A stretch of 64,000 bases of DNA from Gaertneriomyces semiglobifer (GCA_025558075.1 JAHLKF010000045.1:1-64000); one strand, 5' to 3'. Numbered from the stretch's first letter, positions 10,553-20,316 are shown. The notes: generated by a model from the letters alone, not told the origin. Program-made: numbers and translations.

Positions 10553-11136
10553 CTTGGCTTTTAAAATAAGGTTGACTGGTCGACTGATATTGTGAACACG
10601 CCAGTCCCAATGGGCGGGTACACTGCTCGATGGACGTGGGTTGCAGAGTCGACAGGATACGAGGGAACAGTACCTTTTTGGCCTGGAGAGACAGGTGCTA
10701 GTAAGATCACCGATCCTCTTCCTACATTTTTCGGAACTGTAACACAACAGTACCCCGCAACATTTGATCCGTTCAGATGGATTAGATGGACCAATGCAAC
10801 CACATCGACAAGCTGATGAATGGCTTGTACATACACCCTCCGTCCGGAATCAATCGTGGAAGCATCATGATTACCTCAGCTATTGCTGGCACTACTGGAA
10901 CAGGTCGAATACTCATTCAGTCAACGTATGTAGATAATTTGGAGGACGTTTATAAGAACCCAAACACGTTTGTCTGGTCAACGATTGAAGCATGTGGGTT
11001 TTCTCTCAATCCATCTTGTCATTGCGTGTGGGGTTTTGATAAGTCTGATCCACGCGACCAAACCTTGTACGTTTTGGACTTGAACGGCCTGGAGGGTGGG
11101 GTACCTTTACGTTTCCTGCAAATACGTGGAAAGTGA
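10206..11136 (+). pseudogene. Frame-broken C-terminal region of the element A fibre
   Basis: The second discoidin-like domain and the fibre tip are spread over successive frames: a piece containing GSVDGVTWNVLSTATTL near 10261, then SYLRLVFMSKTPGQTYGDV from about 10350 to 10595, then 10592-10816 (GYTARWTWVAESTGYEG) and 10786-11136 (IHPPSGINRGSIMITSAIAG, with a GFDKSDPRDQTLYVLDLNG end). The fragments are protein-like and each step between them is explained by one lost base, for example in the A run near 10565. The tip is probably a jelly-roll head, but the breaks prevent a firm call. Confidence 0.55.
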
Positions 11137-11257
11137 CGGCAACGTTATTGAATGGGTCTGCGTAAAAAATGTTTTAGAGAAAAATATAAAACGCGCACAC
11201 TGCTTTGACTCCCCCTTTCTTTTGTTGGACCCCATTCATCTCGATCTCTTTTGAACC

Positions 11258-12075
11258 ATGACCGAATATTTGAGTCTACTGGCTGATTTAGGGATCCATA
11301 TCGAACAGGATGCCTGGAATAGCGCCCATGGACTTCCGGTGAAGGATGCGGAACCAACCCTACTACCGTCCCAACCTGTCTACTACGACAAGGACAATCA
11401 CCTTCCCGTGTTTACGACGTCACAGCTGGAATGGTGTCCGCCAGAGTGTTTGGATACGAGGAATACGAGGTGGTGGAAGATCGTGAGACAGCACACCCCA
11501 TTGCTTTGGAATACGCTGATGAACAAGAGTGGAAAATCAACCATCGTCGGATCCATCGATACGATCGGATCTACCGGATCCGCCGGGCCCTACACCTCAT
11601 GCTGGGCCAAGCGGACATTCAGATCCCTTCAGAAGTCCTGAGCGGGCTCCGGTCTTTCATTTCCGATACTCAGCTGATGTCCCGCAACATTTATGAAGTC
11701 GTGAGAAAATGGATGAAGGTCAACAAACAAGGGCGATTGTATGGCGCCATCCCATTGTTGATTCAACGTTTGGGTGGGCCCAGGTGGCAAGTACCGTACG
11801 AACAATACAAGAAAATCATGGAAGATGCCATTCAGCTCCATCGGACCTTTGAGTACCTGAAACGCTTGGACGCTATTGAAAGACAACGCTTTCCCAAGGT
11901 GCATTACGTAGTGCTCAGTCTCATGGATCGGCATCACGTCACGCCACCTTACAAGATCCCCTGGGCCCGCACAAGCATAAAAAGGCGGCAGCTACGCACC
12001 CTCCTCGTCGATATGGATCACCGCAACCCAGTAGCACAATGGACGAAGCATGTGCCCCCGACGACGGCTCTATGA
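11258..12075 (+). CDS. VLTF3-like viral late transcription factor, one frameshift
   Basis: Late gene transcription factors of this family (poxvirus A2/VLTF-3 and relatives) have an N-terminal zinc-binding segment and a helical domain with a Tyr-Arg-rich entry motif. The N-terminus (MTEYLSLLADLGIHIEQDAW) is read from 11258 to about 11448, ending in a CPPEC motif. One base out of register the frame continues with GYEEYEVVED, then NHRRIHRYDRIYRIRRALH, a PSEVLSGLRSFI helix, IPLLIQRLGGPRW, and PKVHYVVLSLMD; together these follow the expected order for the family. The break sits in a T run near 11448 and needs one extra base. It is followed by a gene overlapping its end by 37 bases. The assignment is by pattern memory, so moderate. 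If right, element A runs its own late gene programme. Confidence 0.45.
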
Positions 12076-12545
12076 CGCCGAAAACACCTGTGGAGGAAGA
12101 TGAGATGGAGGTAGAAGACCAGAGTGTACGTCTATGGGATCGCTTAGAGAAGTTTATAGGGCGTCATTTGGAGTTGGTGCATCAACCTGATGCTGGTTGT
12201 TTATTAGACACAAACGACTTTCGATGGATCTCAAGACTCCACGAACTTCCAGGGCGAAGTATCTTCCTCTTCCAGTGCGAAAACACATCTACACGACGCA
12301 TCAGACGTTTCTGGCACCGCGCCGCATTCTCAAAAGGTGTCCGTGTCCGATGGATCACCCGTCACAGGCCTTTTTGCGTCCGGTTTGGACAAGCAGAAGA
12401 ACCAAGATTCCAAGCGTTCACTACCTGTCCCCACTGCCCCATTCGGATCTTCGAACGCAAAACTGTTTGGCTGATCGAACCGCCATGGCTTGGTGTACAA
12501 ACACACTTTGGGCATATACGACATTGTGACGCTGTGTATCCTTGA
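12039..12545 (+). CDS. Hypothetical protein with CPHC motif
   Basis: A 168-residue frame starting inside the 3' end of the VLTF3-like gene. The first 35 residues are acidic (VEEDEMEVEDQ), followed by WDRLEKFIGRHLELV and a basic, aromatic C-terminal part with FTTCPHCPIRIF. A second frame, 12197-12529, is open over the same bases and also looks protein-like, so a frame change near 12190 is possible, in line with the single-base breaks elsewhere in this element. I do not recognise the family. Confidence 0.45.
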   Translation: MDEACAPDDGSMTPKTPVEEDEMEVEDQSVRLWDRLEKFIGRHLELVHQPDAGCLLDTNDFRWISRLHELPGRSIFLFQCENTSTRRIRRFWHRAAFSKGVRVRWITRHRPFCVRFGQAEEPRFQAFTTCPHCPIRIFERKTVWLIEPPWLGVQTHFGHIRHCDAVYP

Positions 12546-12577
12546 TACTCTCCTTTTACATAAAAAGGGGCTCACAA

Positions 12578-12606
12578 TATATTTATTTATTTATTTATTT
12601 ATTTTT
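12578..12606. repeat. TTTA microsatellite
   Basis: About six tandem TTTA units lie between two convergent genes. It may act as an AT-rich transcription end region, but nothing more is seen. Confidence 0.8.
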
Positions 12607-13035
12607 TCAAGACACTACTTGAAATATGTCATCCATTGCTCGTACAACCAACGTCAGACGTTTTCCCATCTGCTTAACAAAGTCGGTGAATGTCACACCT
12701 GCTCTCTCCAAATCTGCCGTATGGTTACGAATCAACGGTATGAATTCGTCCATGATACACGAAATGTAGCTCAACTGGTGCCCAAAGACACGAAACAAGT
12801 CGTTGGGTATTTGTTCGCGGGACGGCGCCTCCAATTGATTGTAATCAGGCGGCAGGCGATTTGCAAACAAGCTGATGCATTGGAGCAAGTATTTGTGCAC
12901 GCCGTGGCAAAAGGTGGCTGCTCGGTACAGCTGTTCATGACCTGCACAAACGTAGACCATGCCACACACCAGCTGGTAGTTTCCCATACGCACTTCGGTT
13001 GTTCGCAGCTCCAGGAGTGAGATATCAGCCATCAT
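12607..13035 (-). CDS. Hypothetical protein, element A
   Basis: A 142-residue, mainly helical-looking protein with several Cys residues (LVCGMVYVCAGHEQL; ATFCHGVHKYLLQC) but no clear zinc motif. It overlaps the end of the upstream gene (13032-13406) by four bases in an ATGA-type arrangement, so the two are probably expressed together. The MM start at 13035 is the first in the frame. I do not recognise a family. Confidence 0.55.
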   Translation of the reverse strand: MMADISLLELRTTEVRMGNYQLVCGMVYVCAGHEQLYRAATFCHGVHKYLLQCISLFANRLPPDYNQLEAPSREQIPNDLFRVFGHQLSYISCIMDEFIPLIRNHTADLERAGVTFTDFVKQMGKRLTLVVRAMDDIFQVVS

Positions 13036-13406
13036 GGATAGGTGGCGGTAGACAATCCACGAAGGTCGGTGACTGCCTTCAGCATCAGATGCTCGTAGTG
13101 CGATCGTGCATGGAACTCGCGTGCTTTCATGAGCTCGTCATGATACTCGTGCGGTTTCCACCTATGTCGGTCTTGGATGTTGACCAATTTGCGCCAGCGT
13201 TTGATGTCGGTCGGTCCTGCGGAATACACGTCACACACGTTTTCAAGATCCGCCAAGAAAGCTTGCGCTTGTGAATACTCTTCTTGCTTCTGTTGCGGCA
13301 ACTGTTGAAGCGCATCTGTGAGCTCTTCTTTGATCACTTTACCCGTGTGCGGACACAGTGTAAAATCGAATCGTAGGTTGGGAACGTCGCCAAAGTCCAT
13401 ATGCAT
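13032..13406 (-). CDS. Hypothetical helical protein, element A
   Basis: A 124-residue protein rich in Gln, Glu and His, with a probable coiled coil (DALQQLPQQKQEEYSQAQAF) in the middle. It begins MHMDFGDVPNLRFDFTLCPH; a CPHTGK turn near residue 18 could be half of a metal site. It overlaps the next gene by four bases. No family recognised. Confidence 0.55.
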   Translation of the reverse strand: MHMDFGDVPNLRFDFTLCPHTGKVIKEELTDALQQLPQQKQEEYSQAQAFLADLENVCDVYSAGPTDIKRWRKLVNIQDRHRWKPHEYHDELMKAREFHARSHYEHLMLKAVTDLRGLSTATYP

Positions 13407-13510
13407 GATCTAGCCAATGGAAAGAAAAGATTTTAGTGTGCACCTAAGTAGTAACATCCACGCGAAGAGGAAGAGGGAGTGATGTATGAGTAACCCCAAG
13501 GCAGAGTACG

Positions 13511-13804
13511 ATGTCAACGTCTGAACCACCTTGTATCTGTCCGACACCGACAACTTCCTCGGGATTTGACACTCAAACTATTGTGAATATTATTTTGGCT
13601 GTTCTCTTGGGACTTTCTGAAGCTCTCGGCTTAAAAGCCAAAGGAAAAACAGCAAGCGTTACCGGGTGTCTCGTTCAAGGCATCACTGCTCCTGTGGAGA
13701 AGATCAACCACGTTGTTCAAGAACGACGTGCATCGCGCGCTGCGGAATTACAGCGTCGTCAATCCGAGGCCCTCATCGATTCGCCTTCCTCTTCCACCCA
13801 GTGA
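13511..13804 (+). CDS. Small single-pass membrane protein
   Basis: A 97-residue protein with one predicted membrane helix (IVNIILAVLLGLSEALGL, residues 24-41), a short Cys/Pro-rich N-terminus (PPCICPTPTT) and an Arg/Gln-rich C-terminal tail. Internal-membrane or entry-related small proteins are common in Polinton-type viruses, but no specific homologue is recognised. It ends 23 bases before the next gene on the same strand, suggesting coordinated expression. Confidence 0.5.
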   Translation: MSTSEPPCICPTPTTSSGFDTQTIVNIILAVLLGLSEALGLKAKGKTASVTGCLVQGITAPVEKINHVVQERRASRAAELQRRQSEALIDSPSSSTQ

Positions 13805-13827
13805 TCTCGTGAACGACCGAGCAGCCA

Positions 13828-14562
13828 TTGGAAAAACCGAAAAACGTCATGACAATATCCAACGTTTCGGTGTTGGTTCCTCCACGACGGCCTGACGAGT
13901 ATGGCGTGGGAAGTTGTGGAACCCATTATTTTCCCGTGGCAAATTGGGCTGAACATAAAGAACGAAAGAAAATCGACCGCGTTGTCTATCAAGACTTGCG
14001 AAGGCATCCGTGGAAGGGCGTTGCACAAGCACCTCACCCCTTTGGTGTTTTTCATTCGATCGCTTCAGGTGTGGACCGCGATATGGCGACCGGTGCTCCT
14101 TTGGACCGACTACGCAATCCCGCAAGTGGAAATGGACCGGTGCTGGTTGCACGGACAGGTGAACGACCCAACGCTTTTCTAGGACCGGGATCTGCCGACT
14201 GGCAACAAGCAGTTACGATCAAACCCACGCCGACAGAGTTAATGGAAGGTGTGGTTCAACCTCGTGGTCAGCCAGCACCTCAATCTGTTGCCACACCCGC
14301 GTTTGATCCAGCCCAAGGTTTACAACCGATGGAAGTCGATGGAATTTATAATTCGTGGAATCAGTGGCGGCATAGGGGGCGCTTGGTAGGACCTGCCGCG
14401 GCCGACATTGCGAGCGGCCGCTCGAGTTCCATGGATGGAGACGCGCGGAGTCGACGATCAAGTTTGTTGTCCGCTGGATCGTACATTGTCCGAGAATCCC
14501 CAGGTGTAGTGGAAGAGTTGACCGAAGGGATTCGTGGAATGGGACGCGGTCGGTTCATGTAA
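13828..14562 (+). CDS. Hypothetical virion-associated protein, element A
   Basis: A 244-residue protein of low predicted order. It has an N-terminal segment with aromatic and charged residues (THYFPVANWAEHKERKKIDR), a Pro/Gly-rich middle (PTELMEGVVQPRGQPAPQ) and a Ser/Arg-rich C-terminus ending GMGRGRFM. In size class, composition and location near the Lys/Glu-rich protein it is a possible counterpart of the longer Pro-rich protein of element C at 59325-60848; the two show no obvious sequence identity. Function unknown. Confidence 0.5.
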   Translation: MEKPKNVMTISNVSVLVPPRRPDEYGVGSCGTHYFPVANWAEHKERKKIDRVVYQDLRRHPWKGVAQAPHPFGVFHSIASGVDRDMATGAPLDRLRNPASGNGPVLVARTGERPNAFLGPGSADWQQAVTIKPTPTELMEGVVQPRGQPAPQSVATPAFDPAQGLQPMEVDGIYNSWNQWRHRGRLVGPAAADIASGRSSSMDGDARSRRSSLLSAGSYIVRESPGVVEELTEGIRGMGRGRFM

Positions 14563-14679
14563 TAAACTTTTAAGCGCAATACACACCCTCTTGTTAGTAA
14601 ATAGTGTGTGGAGTCATATCATACCACAGTCCTTACGACCGGCACTTGCTTCACTTTACCGCTTCTGTCAAATTGAACC

Positions 14680-15396
14680 ATGCCGGCCAAGACAACCGCT
14701 CCTTCTCTGTACACTGCCGGGACACACCCTTCAGCCCGTCCCAAGAAGGTGGATGCTCAACCGACGGACTTGACCGATGCCGGCATGGAACCGTCGGACG
14801 CGGGATCGCAGAAACCCAAACGGGTCCTGACAGAAGAGCAAAAGCAAAAGATGAAGGAAAGCCGTGAAAGGAAGAAACAGGAAAAGCTCGAGGCCGAAGC
14901 CCGTGAGCAAGCCGAGAAAGACCGTTTGGCCAAAGAAGAACTGGAACGTCAACTCCAGGAGCAAGCCAAGAAGGAAGCCATCCTTGCCAAGCGACGCGAA
15001 GCACGTCAGTTGAAAAAGCAGCAGCAGCAGCAGCAGTCTTCGGCTTCAAGCAGCGTTCAAGGCGATGCATCGTCGACAGACACTGATGCGGCAGCCCCTG
15101 ATGTCGAGAAACCCGACAAGGGCAAAGGTCCTGCGAAAAACCCACGGAAAAGAAAGACGTCGCCTGTGAACGGTACGGGTGACAACCATAAACCTCCTGG
15201 TTGGTTTGAAGAATTCATTACGTCCATTTTACGTGAACAGGAGGAACAGAAGGGCGCTCCCGTGAACAAGCGCCAGATTCAAGAGAAAGGAAAGGAACAT
15301 GCTGAGGTGAAGTGGCATGATGGGTATACCCGAGAACGTGTGCGTGGAGCAGTTGACAATCATGTCTCACAGATGTACAAAATGATTTTTGGTTAG
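14680..15396 (+). CDS. Lys/Glu-rich coiled-coil protein with LTEEQ motif
   Basis: A 238-residue protein: disordered Pro/Thr N-terminus, a motif KPKRVLTEEQKQKMKE at about residue 47, a long highly charged helix to residue 112 ending in a run of Gln, a Ser/Asp-rich linker, a basic patch (NPRKRKTS) and a helical C-terminus finishing QMYKMIFG. Element C has a counterpart beside its MCP (56901-57425) with PKKILTEKQQKAI in the same place and a short aromatic/Gly C-terminus. Similar charged proteins with this entry motif are known from large DNA viruses. A structural or core role is inferred from the conservation in both elements. Confidence 0.6.
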   Translation: MPAKTTAPSLYTAGTHPSARPKKVDAQPTDLTDAGMEPSDAGSQKPKRVLTEEQKQKMKESRERKKQEKLEAEAREQAEKDRLAKEELERQLQEQAKKEAILAKRREARQLKKQQQQQQSSASSSVQGDASSTDTDAAAPDVEKPDKGKGPAKNPRKRKTSPVNGTGDNHKPPGWFEEFITSILREQEEQKGAPVNKRQIQEKGKEHAEVKWHDGYTRERVRGAVDNHVSQMYKMIFG

Positions 15397-15474
15397 AAAA
15401 AGCGATGCTGATCGCTAGCTTTTTATTTATTGATTCTTCATGTACATGTACTTTGGTGGTTTATGTACATACAT

Positions 15475-16577
15475 CTACCAATCGGAACCGGCGTCACTTG
15501 CACCATCCGAGGATGGTGTTTCTTCCGATGACGGTGTTTCTTCTATATCGTGACCATCCGAAAACGATTCGATGCTGTTTCCATCGTCGGCGATAGCGTC
15601 AGCTTCCATGATGTCGTGCAACTTGGTAAAGTCATCTCGCAGGTCATGCATCGTGATGTACCATCGTGAGAGTTTACTCTGTGTCAGCAGCATGAGATGA
15701 GCACCATCACAGGCCATTTCAACCAAGTCGGCAAATTTTTTCCATTCGTGAATGTTGCGTGTGAACAGTACGGTTTGTTATACCTCGTCTCTTCCACGTA
15801 AAGCATGACCATGGGATGGTAAAGACGACGAATGGGCGTTTTACCCCGTAGTTGTGCCGAGCGTTGTTGAGGATACGACATATCTTTTTCGAGAAACGCT
15901 ATTTGATCCTTGATCTTTGGTCCGATCCAACCAGATTCCAGGCAATCGTAGTTCTCGTATTCTTCATCCGTTGCAACCATGATTTCTCGCGTCGTTGTAA
16001 TCGCCTTGAAGTCCGAATGTGTAAAGTTGTCTCTCCATTCAACGAACCGCGTCAAGATGTCCGATTCGTGGCATTGAATATTCCATGGCGCATAGCACGC
16101 GCTACTTCTGTTCCGCATGCTGATGTATTGAAACCCGTAATTCGTCTCAGTGGTCAGTCTGTCATCCATGTCGCTGTCTCGCACAGCATCCACGAACATG
16201 GTGAGCACGTTGAGTGTTCTGAACACGCGGTTGATAATGGTGAACATGGGTGGCATTTGATCCTCGTCTGGTCGACGAATGTGTCGTGTGAAAAAGCGAA
16301 CCATGGCTCCCTTGTGCGACGCTAGCAATTGTGTTGCTTCCGCAAACTCGCGTGTTGTCAAAAGATCGATCACAGCGTCATAAACAACTTGGCTGAGCAA
16401 CTCTTCGGGAAGGCGGCTATACGTGTCAGGATCCAACCTTCTTTCTGAACTGATAGAGTCGTCATCCATGACTCGGTCAAATGGAACGATGCGATTGTTT
16501 TGTAGCAGAAAGGTGTTTTTGGCAGGAAATGTCACTATCAAATCCATGTCAACATCGTTAAGTGATCCGGGTCTCAT
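15475..16577 (-). CDS. Hypothetical protein with possible F-box-like segment, one frameshift
   Basis: Reads from MRPGSLNDVDMDLIVTFPAK at 16577; an in-frame extension to 16724 lacks protein character. Near residue 50 the stretch SRLPEELLSQVVYDAVIDLL recalls the start of an F-box. The frame in use ends around 15775 (EETRYNK) and continues one base out of register with NIHEWKKFADLVEMACDG to an acidic Ser-rich C-terminus (SFSDGHDIEETPSSEET) at 15475. One missing base near 15778 explains this. It is divergently transcribed from 16704-17338, with the shared promoter region at 16578-16703 containing TATA-like sequences. Function not recognised. Confidence 0.5.
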
Positions 16578-16703
16578 CTTGTTCCCGAATATAAATAGAG
16601 GTGTGGTGCTTGAGTGTAGTCGCCAGTGCCTTCCTCTTCGGTCACTTGACTGTTCATTCCTTCTCAGCACACCGATCCTCTCACCCCCTTTTATATTTGC
16701 AGA

Positions 16704-17338
16704 ATGCACCCCCCTGCATTGCAACGACCTTTACGTCAAGAACGCCCTGCATCAATGGCGTGAATCTCTGGGCAATGGAACTCAGGCTCCCGATACCGCA
16801 CCTCATGGGCATCAAATCGCGCCAGTATTGCTGCGAGGTGCACAAATGGCATCGACGACGCATATGGAAAATGCAAACGTTCATCTTCAACATGGAAATG
16901 TCGGCCACGCATGCGGTGCGTCCCTTGCCACGCTTTCGCTTTGTGACGTACATTGAGTTTGAAGATGAAGAGGACCTCTATCTGATGCATGTGGTCGAAC
17001 TGGCGGGCAAGGAATTCATCAACGAGTGGCCGGAAACGTACGTTCCACAAATGTACTGCACCTACTTCCCCGGAAACCTTGAGAATGTTCAGGCCTTGCT
17101 GCATCGTTATATCCGTGTCAACTTTCGGCACGAAGGTCTGTTCAATCTAATGCATTCCGGTGCGATGGTCCCTGTTCGGGCGGCATGCGAGTTCAAGAGC
17201 CGAGATGGCGGAAAAAGCATCATCCGCCAAATGAGAAAGATTGCGTTGGATTTGATGGCTCTAAATTGCGTGGATCCACAGTTGTTAGACGGCTACAAGG
17301 CCCTGAGCGGTGTGGTATCACGTCCCTGTAAAGTGTAA
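16704..17338 (+). CDS. Hypothetical protein, element A, probable early frameshift
   Basis: The likely start is the ATG at 16704 (MHPPALQRPLRQERPASM), preceded by TTTATATTT at about 16690. After some 18 codons the frame must shift by one lost base into the frame carrying NLWAMELRLPIPHLMGI, then FRFVTYIEFEDEEDLYLM, YCTYFPGNLENVQALLHRY and an Arg/Lys-rich helical C-terminus ending VVSRPCKV. The body is well-behaved, mixed alpha/beta in look. No family recognised. Confidence 0.5.
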
Positions 17339-17488
17339 CTGTAAAATTAAAAAAACGCAAAATGAACTCGCGCACCATTTAATATAAATTGACGTTGCTG
17401 TTGTACACTACCATCACATCCAGGTAGAAACAGTGTGCAGCTCGTCGCATCATCGATCGCCTTCCCTCCTTCATTCCAAACAAAGAAG

Positions 17489-18211
17489 ATGGTCTCTTTT
17501 GACGATTTACCTGCAGAGTTGCGACACCTTATTTTCTTGTTCCATCGACGTCTTGGCGTACGTGCTCGCTACCAAACTCACCGTGCTCGTCTTGCTCAAC
17601 GTTTCCTCACACACTCACCTATCGCACCACTGGTGTCAACGATGAATCTTTTTCTGGCGCTCGATGTTCCTGAAACGTTCTCTTGCACCATCAACCATTA
17701 CAAACTGTTGAGTGGTAGCATCAAGGTGTACCAGCTTCCTGGTCGGGATAGAATCAAACACGATGTCATTTGTGTGTTTGGTAAAATATCGTTGGAGAAT
17801 GCCGAGCGTGAAGTGTTGCTCATGCAACTCTACCGGTTTGGACAATCCAAGACCTCTTCGATTGATACAGTTGGTCGTTATTACCCTCCAAATGTTTGGA
17901 TACAGTGGTTACCTACGCATGCTGACAACATCCGGTTCATCGCAAGTGCCTTTACGCGAACGATTCAACGGATACCGCCCCGTCTCCTTTACCCCCTTGT
18001 GGTTATCGAGATATTCCCGATGGTGTTTCGATCAGGTGTTGTTCTTGGTGTTGATTACTACCCTGTTCCGCCTCGGGTCCTGAACGATGCCAAATCTGCC
18101 TTGAGCAAAGCCCAATTCCAAGCGTTGTTGATGACAGACTGTGTGAGCAACACGTTAGAATCCTTTCTCTACCAAAACTTTATGAAAACACTCGGCAACA
18201 CCTGGTTTTAG
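17489..18211 (+). CDS. F-box-like protein, first of two tandem paralogues
   Basis: Starts MVSFDDLPAELRHLIFLFHR at 17489; the frame is open upstream to 17435 but the LPAEL-IF pattern at the very N-terminus is the F-box hallmark, so this start is preferred. F-box proteins recruit substrates to SCF ubiquitin ligases. The C-terminal 190 residues are shared with the next gene: RFLTHSPIAPL, LYRFGQSKTSS, RYYPPNVWIQWLP, and VDYYPVPPRVL. That shared part is presumably the target-binding domain and is not recognised as a known family. A TATA-like TTAATATAAATT lies near 17380. A role in redirecting host protein turnover is inference. Confidence 0.5.
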   Translation: MVSFDDLPAELRHLIFLFHRRLGVRARYQTHRARLAQRFLTHSPIAPLVSTMNLFLALDVPETFSCTINHYKLLSGSIKVYQLPGRDRIKHDVICVFGKISLENAEREVLLMQLYRFGQSKTSSIDTVGRYYPPNVWIQWLPTHADNIRFIASAFTRTIQRIPPRLLYPLVVIEIFPMVFRSGVVLGVDYYPVPPRVLNDAKSALSKAQFQALLMTDCVSNTLESFLYQNFMKTLGNTWF

Positions 18212-18418
18212 TCGTGGGGTTGTGTGTTCGATTTGCCGAATCGCGTACATAGGGCGTTGTTTTATGGACTGTAGTTGTAGTCACGCGTTTCTTCCTGTGG
18301 TGCAACGCGGTTCTTTGCGGCTGAATAAATCGTCTAGTAAAAAGTGAAAAACAATATGAGCATAAATAAGAGTGAGGTGCAACACATCCTTCAGCCATCG
18401 TTGACCGACTGCCCCACC

Positions 18419-19126
18419 ATGACTCTGTTTGAAGCATCCCGCGCTCAACTGGCTGCTCATTTCCTCAAGCACCCTCCTATTCCAAAGCTGGAATGCCGTA
18501 GGAACTTTGACATGTACCTCGACGGGTTTGTCATCAACGCTTATCCGATCATGTCGGCAACCCTCGAGATCTATCGACTGTCCAAGCCTGGGGATATTCA
18601 GTTCGACATGATTTGTATTTTGGGGAACGTTGCGACAGACTACTACGTTGACCAGGGCCGTTCCTGTCGTCAAGTTTTGATCTTGCAGTTCTATCGATTC
18701 GGTGAATGGAAGATGGCGCCTTTTAGCGGTCTTTTGGATGGCCTTCCCAGACGTTATCCTCCCAACTTTTGGGTGGTGTGGGTCCCATGCAATGCAAGCA
18801 GGGTGGTGGAACCCGTCGACCGCTTGATAGAGATACTACCGGACGAACGCTCAACCGAAACGGACAGCTACATCTACAATTTCATTGCTGAAGACGTCGT
18901 ACGCGCCATTTTTCCATCGCGCTATGCTATGATCGCTTTCGACTACTTTCCGGTTCACCCTAGGATAGTTGCAAAGGCCGAGTCGCTGTACTCTAGGGAA
19001 AACATCAAGAAGGCGCTCCGAAACGATACAGTCACCAATGTTCTTAGACTGCTGACGCTCCAGTGTCTTGTCAAGATGAACGCAGCTGCGAGATGGGCGT
19101 ACACTGGCGTGGATTATAAAGTGTAG
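18419..19126 (+). CDS. Paralogue of the F-box-like protein, without clear F-box
   Basis: About 235 residues from MTLFEASRAQLAAHFLKHPP; the frame is open upstream to 18344 but that part is not conserved in the partner. Matches to the preceding gene run in order along the protein: AHFLKHPPIPKL, LEIYRLSKPGDIQFDMICIL, LQFYRFGEWKMAP, RRYPPNFWVVWVP, AIFPSRYAMIAFDYFPVHPR. The N-terminal F-box pattern of the first copy is absent or strongly diverged. The arrangement is a local duplication. Function unknown. Confidence 0.5.
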   Translation: MTLFEASRAQLAAHFLKHPPIPKLECRRNFDMYLDGFVINAYPIMSATLEIYRLSKPGDIQFDMICILGNVATDYYVDQGRSCRQVLILQFYRFGEWKMAPFSGLLDGLPRRYPPNFWVVWVPCNASRVVEPVDRLIEILPDERSTETDSYIYNFIAEDVVRAIFPSRYAMIAFDYFPVHPRIVAKAESLYSRENIKKALRNDTVTNVLRLLTLQCLVKMNAAARWAYTGVDYKV

Positions 19127-19572
19127 AGGTTGTCCGAAAGCCAATGCACATGTACCCTCTATGACATGTCCGAATAATAATAAGGTACCCTCTTATCGAT
19201 ATACACTCCACCACGCGTACCCTCGTTGACTCATAGAAGAGGTTTATAACCCTACCCCTAACGCGTCTAAATGAAGTTCACACCGGCACAGTCATACCAA
19301 TTTACTTATGTCCCAACTTGCATTCCCATCTTCCCCCCTACACAAACCTAGTCCCCGTTCTGTGCAGCCGAACCTCGCAAATTGGAGTCACAGGAGTAGC
19401 ACATCCGACTCGAGACTGGGTGGGTGTTTTGTGCAAGGACGCTGCGGGAGCTGCAAGGTTAGTGGCCGTACTCGACCATCAAGTCAGAGAACCCGACTGG
19501 GACGATCCCAATGTCAACGGGCCCTTGATACTTTGAACCAGCATCAAGGTGGCCCTTCTTTTCGAAGGGGGA
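19127..19572. other. Junction region between element A and the solo LTR; no clear gene
   Basis: AT-rich to about 19310, then a stretch open in two frames; one piece (QIGVTGVAHPTRDWVGVLCK, about 19379-19438) looks protein-like but has no start and is cut by the LTR at 19573. It may be the remains of another gene. No terminal inverted repeat marking the end of element A was found. Confidence 0.4.
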
Positions 19573-20316
19573 TGTCGCGGATCCCAAGACCGCAATCTCA
19601 GAACCTCAAGGGAGCGGTGCGGAGACCGTGCCTCAACTCCTAGCATAATAAACACAAGACAAGAACAAGATCTGCACCTCCGAAACACACCCGCAGGTTT
19701 GATAGCTAAAAATAAATACTACGGAGACCATCGCAAGGGTTCTGACGTTAAGGAGCGACGCCCGCTGGCACTCGAAACCTTAGGAATCAAGGAGCGGCGC
19801 GCACAAGGCTCGGAAGTACATAGGGGAATTTCCGAGAGCGATAAAACAACGCCCGAGAGAAAGCGCAAGCAGGCGACGGAAAGCTCCTATAAATAGAAGG
19901 CTGCAGCGGTGAAGGCAAGGAGGGCAAGAAACAGTAGAAACTTAGAGTCAGATAGTTCTAATTCAATACACGAGCTGAACTATACAAATCACTCTATACA
20001 ACCCCAGTGAGAAAAGGCACGCACGCTAAGTAACCGCGTCCCACGGGTCCGATCCCGCTTTTCCACGCTCGGCGGCGGCATAGTTAACGGACTGATCATC
20101 CGGCTCAACATCGCTCCTTGGTTCACCTATCAGCACTCTCGTGCCCTCGCATTTAATCACGGATCCTCGTATTTACGGATCCGAGACACGCTGCGTCCCA
20201 CGCGCTCTGTCGCAACCAAATTAAACATAAACAAAGCCCACGGTCATCCCGGAAGCGCCAATCTTATCTTATTTCGCTCGGCGCATCACAGCACGAGCGA
20301 AGAAATATCCGTTACA
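19573..20316 (+). repeat. Solo LTR 1 (744 bp)
   Basis: Begins TGTCGCGGATCC and ends ATCCGTTACA, the TG...CA form of an LTR. It contains a TATAAATA box at 19888-19895. A second copy of the same length at 33372-34115 is nearly identical. No 5-bp target duplication is visible (GGGGA on the left, TACAT on the right), so the flanks may have been rearranged. Its right end supplies the stop codon of the primase-helicase gene to its right. Confidence 0.85.
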
